Shown: positions 9,601 through 17,366 of the stretch, piece by piece | Position numbering within the stretch: position 1 is the stretch's first letter | Layout of the letters: each line of letters opens with the position of its first letter | Assembly: GCA_965222975.1 (NCBI GenBank) | Contig: CBDCVJ010000031.1 | Span: 1-64,000, forward strand | Length of the DNA stretch: 64,000 nt | Source of the DNA: UBA6168 sp965222975 | Lineage (GTDB): Bacteria; Bacteroidota; Bacteroidia; Chitinophagales; Saprospiraceae | Reading direction: 5' to 3' | The notes under the pieces: model-generated | What the model was told of the DNA's origin: nothing | Databases searched by the model: none | What the model saw: only the letters and a program-made list of their open reading frames with translations | Program-made: the position numbers and the translations under genes

Positions 9601-9631
9601 GTAAATGCCATCATAAACTGATGGCATTTAC
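9601..9631 (-). terminator. Terminator after the peptide genes
   Basis: GTAAATGCCATC at 9601-9612 pairs perfectly with GATGGCATTTAC at 9620-9631 (12-bp stem, 7-base loop). On the minus strand it is followed by TTTTAATCC. It lies 8 bases beyond the stop of the first peptide and separates the peptide unit from the kinase gene. Confidence 0.75.
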
Positions 9632-9638
9632 ATCTTAT

Positions 9639-9776
9639 TTAATTTCCAAAAGGAGGTGGGTCTCCGCCCGGTTTTTTTATACCAGTTGGGCCGTTGCCGC
9701 CTTTAATGCAATTTGTCTCTTCGCTCTCTAATTGAAAGTTTTCGAACTTATCAAAAAGAACAGTAATTTTCTTCAT
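9639..9776 (-). CDS. Small double-glycine leader peptide, copy 1
   Basis: 45 codons from ATG 9776 to TAA at 9639. The N-terminal half is a leader: MKKITVLFDKFENFQLESEE, then an Ile24-Lys25-Gly26-Gly27 cleavage-type motif. The 18-residue core after GG is rich in Gly and Pro and ends PPPFGN; a single Cys23 lies before the cut. It aligns with the second peptide at MKK, the F..F spacing, FQLE, IKGG and the PPFG end. Such leaders are cut by C39 peptidase-containing ABC exporters or mark RiPP precursors in Bacteroidota (TIGR04149-like families). No exporter or peptidase gene lies in the window. The conserved leader and end with a free core argue that this is a real gene. Confidence 0.72.
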   Translation of the reverse strand: MKKITVLFDKFENFQLESEETNCIKGGNGPTGIKKPGGDPPPFGN

Positions 9777-9806
9777 AGTAATAAAGTTTTAAGTATTGTG
9801 AATAAA
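9777..9806 (-). promoter_or_regulatory. Conserved 5' leader of peptide copy 1
   Basis: The 30 bases before the ATG match those before copy 2 (10007-10036) at all but three positions; the shared core on the minus strand is TTTATTCACAATACTTAAAAC. The unit duplicated together with its upstream region, which probably holds the translation-initiation signal. No TAnnTTTG box is evident. Confidence 0.6.
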
Positions 9807-9853
9807 TTGGTTTAATTCAACCTGCAGCTTGCCTGAAAGGCACCATGAACTCA

Positions 9854-10006
9854 TTAGCCAAATGGAGGTACTTCACCTCCTCCACGGCCAATTCCCTGAG
9901 AACTGTTCATGTCATCCCCGGATTTGCCACCTTTAATGTTTTTAGCTTCGACATTCTCTAATTGAAAGTCGGCGAACATCTCAAAGAGATTTGTAGTTTT
10001 CTTCAT
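9854..10006 (-). CDS. Small double-glycine leader peptide, copy 2
   Basis: 50 codons from ATG 10006 to TAA at 9854. The leader is MKKTTNLFEMFADFQLENVE with Ile24-Lys25-Gly26-Gly27 at exactly the same positions as in copy 1. The 23-residue core starts KSGDDMNSSQ, continues through GIGRGGGE and ends VPPFG. Leader length, FQLE, IKGG and the PPFG end are kept while the core differs, the pattern expected of secreted peptide precursors. There is no Cys, so a disulfide or thioether bridge is unlikely in this one. It lies 77 bases upstream of copy 1 on the same strand, probably in one transcript. Confidence 0.72.
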   Translation of the reverse strand: MKKTTNLFEMFADFQLENVEAKNIKGGKSGDDMNSSQGIGRGGGEVPPFG

Positions 10007-10036
10007 AGTTAAAAAGTTTTAAGTATTGTGAATAAA
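10007..10036 (-). promoter_or_regulatory. Conserved 5' leader of peptide copy 2
   Basis: Partner of the conserved stretch at 9777-9806. Upstream of it, 10037-10351 holds no further copy of the peptide and no other gene that I can support; this stretch must carry the peptide promoter and, on the other strand, that of proB. Confidence 0.55.
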
Positions 10037-10351
10037 ATGTGTTGCTATACTTTGTGCTACTAAATAAGGTTCTAGCTTTGTTTTACTTGGGAAAATAGTG
10101 AATAAGAAAAATGGGAAGGTATATATGAGAAGAGAATAATGTACTTTCTTGGAATCCATTTTGTCGCAATAAACATGCCAACGACTATTAGAATGCATTT
10201 TTTTGGAAGGCTTATTTCAAGGCTCTATCTAAACATTTTACTTATTCTAATTCATTCGCAGTGGTCATTTAACTGAAATCCCATTTTATTTGCAGTATTA
10301 AAAAGGAATGGACGATTTGCCTTCCCCAACTCAATATTTCAATCATTTAAT

Positions 10352-11404
10352 TTGAAACGTACCGTAATAAAAGTAGGCACCAATGTCCTGACCAGCGTCA
10401 ATGGAACCTTGGACATAGCCCTCATTGCCGACCTTGTTGCACAAATTGCCGAGGCAAAAAGGCAGGGAATGGAAATCCTTCTCGTCAGTTCTGGCGCAGT
10501 AGGAGCGGGCAAAGCAGTTGTAGATTTACCCCAAAAACTTAACCCAGTTACCAAGCGTCAAGTCTATGCCTCCATCGGTCAGGTGGAATTGATGCGCTGG
10601 TACACAGAATTGTTTCGGCAGCAGGGCATGCACTGCGCGCAGGTCTTGGCCACCAAAGAAGACTTCCGGGATCGCCTGCACTATGTCAATATGAAACGGT
10701 GCCTTTTAGCGCTGTTGCGGGACAGCATCGTGCCTATCATCAACGAAAATGATGTGATTTCCATTTCCGAATTGATGTTCACCGACAATGATGAATTGGC
10801 TTCGCTGACGGCCTCGCTTGTTAATGCTGACAGCCTGATCATTTTATCAAATGTGGATGGGGTACTGGATGAAAACAAAAAAGTGATTCCTATTATAAAA
10901 CATACCGACACAGGTGTTTATGAAAAAATAACTGCCAAAAAATCCAGTTTCGGCAGGGGGGGCATGCTGACCAAATTGCGCATGTGTCAGCAGGCAGCGA
11001 AATTGGGCATTAGCACCTACATCGCCAATGGCAAAAAACGCCTGCTGCTCCAACTCCTGAATGGTGACAATGTGCCGTGCAGCCATTTCCCCGCTGGCAA
11101 AAAACCTTCTGGCCTAAAACAGTGGATGGCTCGAAGCGAAGGCCAGTCAGAAGGAGTGGTGGTGGTCAATAATGGAGCGGCTAACATTTTGCAAGATGCC
11201 ACCAAAACTGCAAGCTTGTTGCCCGTTGGAATCATTGCCATTAAAAAGCCGTTCAAAAAATCGGATGTCATCGCCTTCGAAAATGAGCATGGGGAAATAC
11301 TCGGTATCGGCAAAGCCTCTTATGGCTCAAAAAAGCTGGAACCGATCCTTGGCCGACAAGGTGAAAAAGAATTGATCCATTATGATTATTTGTTTGTTTA
11401 TTGA
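10352..11404 (+). CDS. proB: Glutamate 5-kinase
   Basis: 350 residues; the first enzyme of proline synthesis, phosphorylating glutamate. Amino-acid-kinase motifs are present: KVGTNVL at the N-terminus, LLVSSGAVGAGK, IPIINENDVIS, FTDNDELASLTA and GRGGMLTKL. Residues from about 265 on form the PUA domain seen in long ProB forms (GVVVVNNGAANIL, KSDVIAFENEHGEILGIG). The start is TTG at 10352: no in-frame ATG precedes it, and the reading MKRTVIKVGTN fits the family. proA follows after 46 bases, so the two form an operon. proC is not in the window. Confidence 0.95.
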   Translation: MKRTVIKVGTNVLTSVNGTLDIALIADLVAQIAEAKRQGMEILLVSSGAVGAGKAVVDLPQKLNPVTKRQVYASIGQVELMRWYTELFRQQGMHCAQVLATKEDFRDRLHYVNMKRCLLALLRDSIVPIINENDVISISELMFTDNDELASLTASLVNADSLIILSNVDGVLDENKKVIPIIKHTDTGVYEKITAKKSSFGRGGMLTKLRMCQQAAKLGISTYIANGKKRLLLQLLNGDNVPCSHFPAGKKPSGLKQWMARSEGQSEGVVVVNNGAANILQDATKTASLLPVGIIAIKKPFKKSDVIAFENEHGEILGIGKASYGSKKLEPILGRQGEKELIHYDYLFVY

Positions 11405-11450
11405 ATGGCGGTCGGATAAATGTAATTTCCAATTTTAATTTCCAATTTCC

Positions 11451-12704
11451 ATGAAACCTTCCATTATATCGAATCTTCAACAACTGCGGCAAAATGCCAG
11501 GACACTTTCTTCCATTTCTGAAGAAAAAATAAATGCGGTATTAAATGCCCTCGCTGATGCAGCTGAAAATGCAACTGTCCATATTTTAAAAGAAAATAAA
11601 AAAGACCTCGACCGGATGGGTGTTTCCAATCCAAAATATGACCGTTTGCTATTAAATGAAGAACGCATAAAAACCATCGCCAAGGACATCCGAAAGGTGG
11701 CCACCCTACCCTCTCCGCTCGGCATCACTTTGGAAGAGCGTATTTTGCCGAATAAATTGGAATTGAAAAAAATATCCGTGCCGCTCGGCATCATTGGGAT
11801 CGTGTTTGAGTCGAGGCCCAATGTCACGTTCGATGTGTTTTCACTTTGTTTTAAATCAGGAAATGCCAGTGCTTTGAAAGGAAGCCGGGATGCTCATTTT
11901 TCCAATATAGTTATCGTCGATTTAATTAAAAAAATATTGGCTGATCACAGCTTACCGGAAATAATTTATCTCGCACCAAGCGAGCGGGAGTCGTTGAAAT
12001 ATATTTTGGAAGCCGATGAATATATTGATACGATTATCCCAAGGGGCAGTCAAGGTTTAATTAATTTCGTGCGGGAAAACGCCAAAGTGCCAGTGATCGA
12101 AACAGGGGCTGGCATTGTGCATGTATATGTGGATAAAAGTGCCGATCTGGAAAAAGCAAAAGCTATTGTAAAAAATTCAAAAACCAGACGGGTGAGTGTG
12201 TGCAATGCACTCGATACACTATTGGTTCATGAGGGTCAATTAAATAATTTACCAGAAATAATAAATGGTTTTGATAAAGATTTTAATTGTGGTCTATATG
12301 CCGATAAAAAGGCGTTTGATATTTTAAAAAATTATTATTCCGAAAAATTATTGCACCCGGCCGATACAGAAAGTTTTGGCACCGAATTTCTTTCCATGGA
12401 CTTGGCGATCAAAACAGTAGCATCCATCGACGAAGCTCTTGACCATATTTTTGTTCACAGCTCCAAACATACCGAAAGCATTGTGGCAGAAGACGAGTCG
12501 GCTATCGAAAAATATTTAAATAATGTGGATGCCGCCGTAGTGCTTTCCAATGCGGCGACCTGCTTTACGGATGGAGCGCAATTTGGCCTCGGTGCGGAAA
12601 TAGGTATCAGCACACAAAAGCTGCATGCCCGAGGGCCAATGGCATTGCGGGAGATTACGAGTTATAAATGGATAGTAAGAGGGGATGGTCAGATCAGGGA
12701 ATAA
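11451..12704 (+). CDS. proA: Gamma-glutamyl phosphate reductase
   Basis: 417 residues, the usual length; reduces gamma-glutamyl phosphate to glutamate semialdehyde with NADPH, the second proline step. Aldehyde-dehydrogenase-fold motifs: VPLGIIGIVFESRPNVT, KSGNASALKGSRDA, PRGSQGLINFV, PVIETGAGIVHVYVD, and the catalytic Cys251 in RRVSVCNALDTLL. The C-terminus has FGLGAEIGISTQKLHARGPM. It lies directly behind proB. Its last 11 bases overlap the 3' end of the convergent murQ. Confidence 0.96.
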   Translation: MKPSIISNLQQLRQNARTLSSISEEKINAVLNALADAAENATVHILKENKKDLDRMGVSNPKYDRLLLNEERIKTIAKDIRKVATLPSPLGITLEERILPNKLELKKISVPLGIIGIVFESRPNVTFDVFSLCFKSGNASALKGSRDAHFSNIVIVDLIKKILADHSLPEIIYLAPSERESLKYILEADEYIDTIIPRGSQGLINFVRENAKVPVIETGAGIVHVYVDKSADLEKAKAIVKNSKTRRVSVCNALDTLLVHEGQLNNLPEIINGFDKDFNCGLYADKKAFDILKNYYSEKLLHPADTESFGTEFLSMDLAIKTVASIDEALDHIFVHSSKHTESIVAEDESAIEKYLNNVDAAVVLSNAATCFTDGAQFGLGAEIGISTQKLHARGPMALREITSYKWIVRGDGQIRE

Positions 12705-13500
12705 ATTGTTCCAGTACCTTCCTCACACTCCCATGCTCCAATAATAGTCCCTGCGCCTCTTCAAAGGAAATATGCAAGGCGTTTTTTAAAATCAAAGTGC
12801 CCCGCTCCACCAGTTTATTATTGCTCAATTGCATATCCACCATTTTGTTGTCGAGTACCCGGCCCATCCCGATCATGGCAGAGGTAGAGATCATGTTTAG
12901 AACGAGTTTCTGGGCAGTGCCAGCTTTCATTCGGGTACTGCCTGTGACGAATTCTGGCCCAGTGATCACTTCAATGGAGAAATCTGAAAATTGGCTGATG
13001 GGAGCATCCGGGTTGCAAGTAATACAGCCCGTCACAATGCTGTTTTCTTGACAGGTTCTCAGTCCATGCACGACATAAGGGGTCGTCCCAGAAGCAGCGA
13101 TACCAATGACCACATCCTGATCATTTACAAAATGTTTTAGTAAATCCTTCCAAGCCTGTGTGGTGCTGTCTTCGGCAAATTCCGCAGATTTACGAATGGC
13201 ACTATCCCCTCCAGCAATAAGGCCGATTACCCAGTCGTCGGGCACCCCATAAGTAGGCGGACATTCTGAGGCGTCGAGGATGCCAAGACGACCACTGGTA
13301 CCTGCTCCAATGTAAAACAAACGGCCTCCTCCTTTCATTTTCTCAATAACAACTTGCACCAGTGCGGTAATCGCAGGGATGGCTTTTTCAACAGCTAAAG
13401 GCACTTTCTGGTCTTCCTCGTTGATGTGGCTGAGGATTTCAGCGACCTCCATCTTTTCGAGATGGCGATAATGGGAAGACTGTTCGGTAATTCGTTCCAT
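12694..13500 (-). CDS. murQ: N-acetylmuramic acid 6-phosphate etherase
   Basis: 268 residues from ATG 13500 (MERITEQSSHYRHLEKM is the standard family start; a longer frame to 13572 is not conserved). It cleaves the lactyl ether of MurNAc 6-phosphate to give GlcNAc 6-phosphate and lactate in peptidoglycan recycling. The SIS domain shows LFYIGAGTSGRLGILDASEC, with Glu79 and Glu110 matching the catalytic pair of the E. coli enzyme, and GPEFVTGSTRMKAGTAQK for the sugar phosphate. A helical end binds the partner subunit. No anmK or permease lies nearby. Confidence 0.95.
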   Translation of the reverse strand: MERITEQSSHYRHLEKMEVAEILSHINEEDQKVPLAVEKAIPAITALVQVVIEKMKGGGRLFYIGAGTSGRLGILDASECPPTYGVPDDWVIGLIAGGDSAIRKSAEFAEDSTTQAWKDLLKHFVNDQDVVIGIAASGTTPYVVHGLRTCQENSIVTGCITCNPDAPISQFSDFSIEVITGPEFVTGSTRMKAGTAQKLVLNMISTSAMIGMGRVLDNKMVDMQLSNNKLVERGTLILKNALHISFEEAQGLLLEHGSVRKVLEQFIP

Positions 13501-13580
13501 GCAATTATTGTTTTTGCAAGGTTGAGAAAAGTAGAAATGGGTTGAAGTGGCTGAGCAATCGATAAGGCACATACTTTGAT

Positions 13581-13787
13581 ATACTGCCCTACCTCATTAT
13601 CATTTTATTTTCAATAAAATTGATTCCTGTTATTTTACCCCAAACCCATTCAAAGGTTACTTCATCAGGAATGCCGATAGTCTTACAGTTGTTTTTTCGT
13701 TAGACGAGGCAAAAAATGATTGCATAGCAGCGTTACGGAATTATTTTTTAACGAAGTATAGCGGAAAAAGAGGCCGCCAAAAGTGAC
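13581..13787 (+). other. Open frame without a start between murQ and the PorE-like gene
   Basis: About 65 codons are open on the plus strand after a TGA near 13578, with protein-like composition (GYFIRNADSLTVVFSLDEAK, then a basic tail ending GKRGRQK). There is no ATG, GTG or TTG start, so if it is real it is a remnant of a gene cut at its 5' end. I do not recognise it. The rest of 13501-13979 holds nothing I can name. Confidence 0.2.
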
Positions 13788-13979
13788 GATTATATGTGTC
13801 AAGGTACTTACATTTTTCCTTGTAAAAAGAATTGGTTTTCGCAATCAAAAGTGAGCAACTTTTCAATCCAACAATATCTTTCGGCAACAAAGAAAACAAC
13901 AAGACGTTTTCGTTTTAATGATTTGGTTCTTATTTTGAGTTACATTTAGTAAATGTTTCTATCTGAAAACATAATCTTT

Positions 13980-15959
13980 ATGAAAACTATCCTTACTACC
14001 TTCCTCTCGTTCACCATCCTCATTGGTGCTTGCACCTACACTCAAAAAGTAAAAGAAGGTGACTTCGCCTACGATCGAAAGCAATATGCCGTAGCCGTTG
14101 ACCTACTTCAAAAAGAATTCAAAAAAGCGAAAAGCCGCGTAGAGAAAGGCAAAAAGGCTTACCTCCTCGGCGAGAGTTACCGCCAACTGAACAAACCAGC
14201 CTCCGCCGCCGATTGGTACAAAACCGCCTACGACAATGGCTACGGTGTGGACGCCCTACGGGAGTATGCGTTCTGCCTCAAAGCTACGGAGCAGTACAAA
14301 GATGCCATGCAGGCTTTTAAAGATCTGGGCATAGAGATCGGAAGCCCGTACGAGTACCGCAGGGAGATCGCCGCTTGCAAAGTGGCGCAGGGTTGGAAAG
14401 GGGAAAAAAGGAAAGCATATACTGCCACTCCAGCCGATTTCAATACCCATAGTGCCGATTATGCACCTGTCCTCTATAAAAACCGAACACTCGTTTTCAC
14501 CTCCGACCGCAGCGGCGCAACGGGTGATGATACTTACAACTGGACAGGCGGCAAATTCTCCGACCTCTTTGTGGCCGACCTCCAAACGAACAGTGTGGAA
14601 GCGTTTGACAATCAGGTCAACTCGCCCAACAACGAAGGCACTGCTGTTTTTAACAAAGACTTTTCAGAAATGTATTTCACCCGTTGTTTTGGCGATAAAA
14701 AAGAAGACAACTACTGCAAGCTCATGGTTAGTAAACGTTCTGGGAATGGCTGGACAGTGCCTGCAGCCCTTGATTTTTTGCAGGAAGACATCAATTACGG
14801 CCACCCTGCACTTTCCGCCGATGGCAACCTGCTCTATTTCTCCTGCAACTCCGACGAAGGCTGGGGCGGCTACGATATCTGGGTAAGCGAACGCACCGCC
14901 GATGGATGGGGCGAACCCAAACTCATGGGTCGTTCGATCAATACGATAGGCAATGAAAAATTCCCTTATGTGGATGGAGATACGCTTTATTTCTCTTCTG
15001 ATTATCATCCCGGCATGGGCGGCTTGGACATTTTCAAAACCTGGCAAATGGGCAATGGTGCATGGGTGCCCGTGAAAAACCTTAAGCCACCTCTCAACTC
15101 CGGTTCAGATGATTTTGGGATGGTCGTTGACTACAAAGGTCAGAAAAGAAGTGATGTATTGCAGGTCGGTTATTTCACCTCCAACCGTCCGGATGGCACA
15201 GGCAACGACGATATTTACAAATTTGAAAAACGCATCCTGCCTCCCGAACCGAAAAAACCTGAACCGTCCGTGGTAGAATACAAGCTCATTTTGGAAGGTT
15301 ATGTTTTGGAAAAAATATACGCCGAACCCGGCAACCCCGACAGCAAAGTGCTAGGACGAAAACCTTTGGATGCCGCCGAAGTGAAGGTTGATTTCAACAA
15401 AAACACCAAAAACTTCAAAGTGGGTGAAGATGGCTTTTTCACTTTTGAAATGGAGGAAAACACGGACTATACTTTCCTCGGTTCAAAAGATGGCTACCTG
15501 ACTTCCGAAGCCACCTTCTCTACCGTCGGCATCGGCAAAGACCCCGACAACCCGGTTCAAACCTTTGAGGTCGAAATAGAACTCGACCGCATATTCATCA
15601 ATAAGGAAATTGTACTCGAAGACATTTATTATGATTTTGATAAATGGGACATCCGCGCCGATGCCCAGCCCACCCTCAACAAACTCGCCCGCAACCTCGA
15701 ACTCAACCCCAACATCCGCATTGAACTTTCCTCCCACACCGACTGTCGTGGCAATGACCGCTACAACGAAGACCTTAGCCAAAAACGGGCGCAATCGGCA
15801 GTGGACTACCTTGTGTCACAAGGCATTTCTGTCGAGCGGCTCTCTGCCCGGGGATTTGGTGAAAGTGCCCCCAAAGCCGATTGCCTCTGCAACCGCTGCT
15901 CAGAGGATGAACATCAGTTGAACAGGAGGACGGCGTTTACGATTTTGGAGCAGCAGTGA
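13980..15959 (+). CDS. PorE-like OmpA-family lipoprotein (TPR, PD40 propeller, OmpA_C)
   Basis: 659 residues from ATG 13980. Lipoprotein signal with lipobox LIGAC (Cys18). Then come TPR-like helices (residues 25-140), a PD40/WD40-like propeller (LVFTSDRSG, MYFTRCFG, LYFSCNSDEGWGGYDIWVSE, LYFSSDYHPGMGGLDIFKT), a carboxypeptidase-regulatory-like beta domain, and an OmpA_C peptidoglycan-binding domain (YYDFDKWDIRADAQPTL, LSSHTDCRGND, LSQKRAQSAVDYL). This domain order is that of P. gingivalis PorE (PG1058), a periplasmic T9SS part that binds peptidoglycan. Saprospiraceae carry several such proteins, so the exact orthology is not certain. It is a single gene. Confidence 0.85.
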   Translation: MKTILTTFLSFTILIGACTYTQKVKEGDFAYDRKQYAVAVDLLQKEFKKAKSRVEKGKKAYLLGESYRQLNKPASAADWYKTAYDNGYGVDALREYAFCLKATEQYKDAMQAFKDLGIEIGSPYEYRREIAACKVAQGWKGEKRKAYTATPADFNTHSADYAPVLYKNRTLVFTSDRSGATGDDTYNWTGGKFSDLFVADLQTNSVEAFDNQVNSPNNEGTAVFNKDFSEMYFTRCFGDKKEDNYCKLMVSKRSGNGWTVPAALDFLQEDINYGHPALSADGNLLYFSCNSDEGWGGYDIWVSERTADGWGEPKLMGRSINTIGNEKFPYVDGDTLYFSSDYHPGMGGLDIFKTWQMGNGAWVPVKNLKPPLNSGSDDFGMVVDYKGQKRSDVLQVGYFTSNRPDGTGNDDIYKFEKRILPPEPKKPEPSVVEYKLILEGYVLEKIYAEPGNPDSKVLGRKPLDAAEVKVDFNKNTKNFKVGEDGFFTFEMEENTDYTFLGSKDGYLTSEATFSTVGIGKDPDNPVQTFEVEIELDRIFINKEIVLEDIYYDFDKWDIRADAQPTLNKLARNLELNPNIRIELSSHTDCRGNDRYNEDLSQKRAQSAVDYLVSQGISVERLSARGFGESAPKADCLCNRCSEDEHQLNRRTAFTILEQQ

Positions 15960-15980
15960 CCAAGTTGGTAGTTGTCATTT

Positions 15981-16044
15981 GGAGGGAGATGTGTTTTCAT
16001 TGATTTTTTTTGCAAAAAAAATCAATGAAAACACATCTCCCTCC
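15981..16044. repeat. Perfect 64-bp palindrome
   Basis: Each arm starts GGAGGGAGATGTGTTTTCAT and ends in eight T, with GC at the centre; the second arm is an exact complement. It lies between the convergent PorE-like gene (stop 15959) and the beta-helix lipoprotein gene (stop 16067). It could end transcription from both sides. It shares GAGGGAG tips with the palindromes at 37591 and 48725. Confidence 0.85.
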
Positions 16045-16066
16045 TTTTGATTTCCCGCTTTAAAAA

Positions 16067-17185
16067 CTAAAAGCAAGGATCCACCGAATTATCAATGATG
16101 ATAGCAGTCCCATATATTTTGTTGTTCAGGCCGCAGTCTTTTATAGTATTATCGTGATAGCTGCCCACTATCACCTTATTGTTGAGGCTGGTCGGGGTCG
16201 TATAGCCAAAACGATCAGACTCACCGACCAGATCAATGTCATAAGTCCCATTGTTGCCGCCCTGATTGTTTTGCAAAAAATTTCGGTCAGCGCCATCAAT
16301 GACGAGGAAGCCAGCGTCGAGATTGTCCTGTGATTTATTGTTACGGACCTTCCAGCCAGTAGCGGGTTGAGGGGAGCCAACTACGTCGCCGCTCGGAAGT
16401 AGGACATAGGGGGGAGCATTGCACAAAAGGATGCCCCCGAAATTGCCGTGCATATAATTATTGCGAAAAGTGCCCCATTTGTCCGTAACCCATGCGCCGA
16501 AGAAAGCATTGGACAATTCGTTGTGGCTGATAAAAACGCTTTTGCCGCTTACGATGAAGATGCCAAAAGCCTCCTCCACATCCCCGGCCAGTGCTGCACC
16601 GGAAGTGGCGATGGTGTTGTGCATGATTTTCAATCCGTCTGATTCGACGGTTAAAACGCCGTGTTGGAAATTGGAAATTTTGCAGCGCATGACAGCTGAG
16701 CTTTTGGAGCTTTCCACCAATATGGCCGTATTGCCATCGGGGGTCAATGGCTCAATCTCCAAATCCTGAATGAGCGTTCTGAAGGCATTTTTAACATGGA
16801 TGGCAGGATGCACGGGCAGGTAGAAGTTAGCATCCCAAGGAGCGGGGGGAGCGGATTCGATTTTCAAAACAGCCCCTTCCTCGCCAATTATCTTTACGGC
16901 TTTATTGATCGAAACAGGTGCGTTTTCTGTGTGCATGCCGGCCTCTAAATAAATAACGCCATGCATACAAATGTCGTCAATGGCTTGCTGCAAGGCATCA
17001 ACGGAACCAGCGGGGATTGTTATCGGGGAGCAGCCACCCCATGATCTGCTTGTGACATCCTCAAGGGGGGCAAGATATTGTTCAGCTTCTTCTTCTGATG
17101 TAGCAGGTTCTTGTACGTCGTTTTTCTGGCAGGCAAATAGACAGCAGAAAGCGATCAGTAGTGCAGGGAAAAAAAGGTTCTTCAT
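16067..17185 (-). CDS. Parallel beta-helix lipoprotein (NosD/pectate-lyase-like repeats)
   Basis: 372 residues with a lipobox LFAC near residue 19, then an acidic linker. From about residue 55 comes a right-handed beta-helix: DALQQAIDDICMHGVIYLEAG, VSINKAVKIIGEEG, NAFRTLIQDLEI, VMRCKISNF, VFISHNELSN, NYMHGNFGGILLCN, NNKSQDNLDAGFLVIDG, NNQGGNNGTYDIDLVG. The period is 20-25 residues, with stacked Asn/Gly turns. Proteins like this bind or cleave polysaccharide, or act as scaffolds; no catalytic site can be assigned. It should be anchored at the outer membrane. No linked carbohydrate operon is seen. Confidence 0.75.
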   Translation of the reverse strand: MKNLFFPALLIAFCCLFACQKNDVQEPATSEEEAEQYLAPLEDVTSRSWGGCSPITIPAGSVDALQQAIDDICMHGVIYLEAGMHTENAPVSINKAVKIIGEEGAVLKIESAPPAPWDANFYLPVHPAIHVKNAFRTLIQDLEIEPLTPDGNTAILVESSKSSAVMRCKISNFQHGVLTVESDGLKIMHNTIATSGAALAGDVEEAFGIFIVSGKSVFISHNELSNAFFGAWVTDKWGTFRNNYMHGNFGGILLCNAPPYVLLPSGDVVGSPQPATGWKVRNNKSQDNLDAGFLVIDGADRNFLQNNQGGNNGTYDIDLVGESDRFGYTTPTSLNNKVIVGSYHDNTIKDCGLNNKIYGTAIIIDNSVDPCF

Positions 17186-17283
17186 AATTGAAAGGATTTA
17201 ATTTGCCTAACTTGGAAATTGGGGGCATAGGCATGATCCCCGCTGTGGGTGCATTAAATTGGGTTTTGAGTTAATATTTTTTT

Positions 17284-17352
17284 CACGTAACGCAGCCTTT
17301 AGGCTGTTGGATAATGTAATGGACAGCCACAGCCTAAAGGCTGCGTTACGTG
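17284..17352. repeat. 24-bp inverted repeat (CACGTAACGCAGCC type)
   Basis: CACGTAACGCAGCCTTTAGG and four further bases at 17284-17307 are exactly complementary to 17329-17352, with a 21-base loop. It sits between the beta-helix gene start and the end of the broken T9SS gene. The motif reads like a REP-type palindrome. Confidence 0.75.
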
Positions 17353-17366
17353 GCTGAATAGTTACT

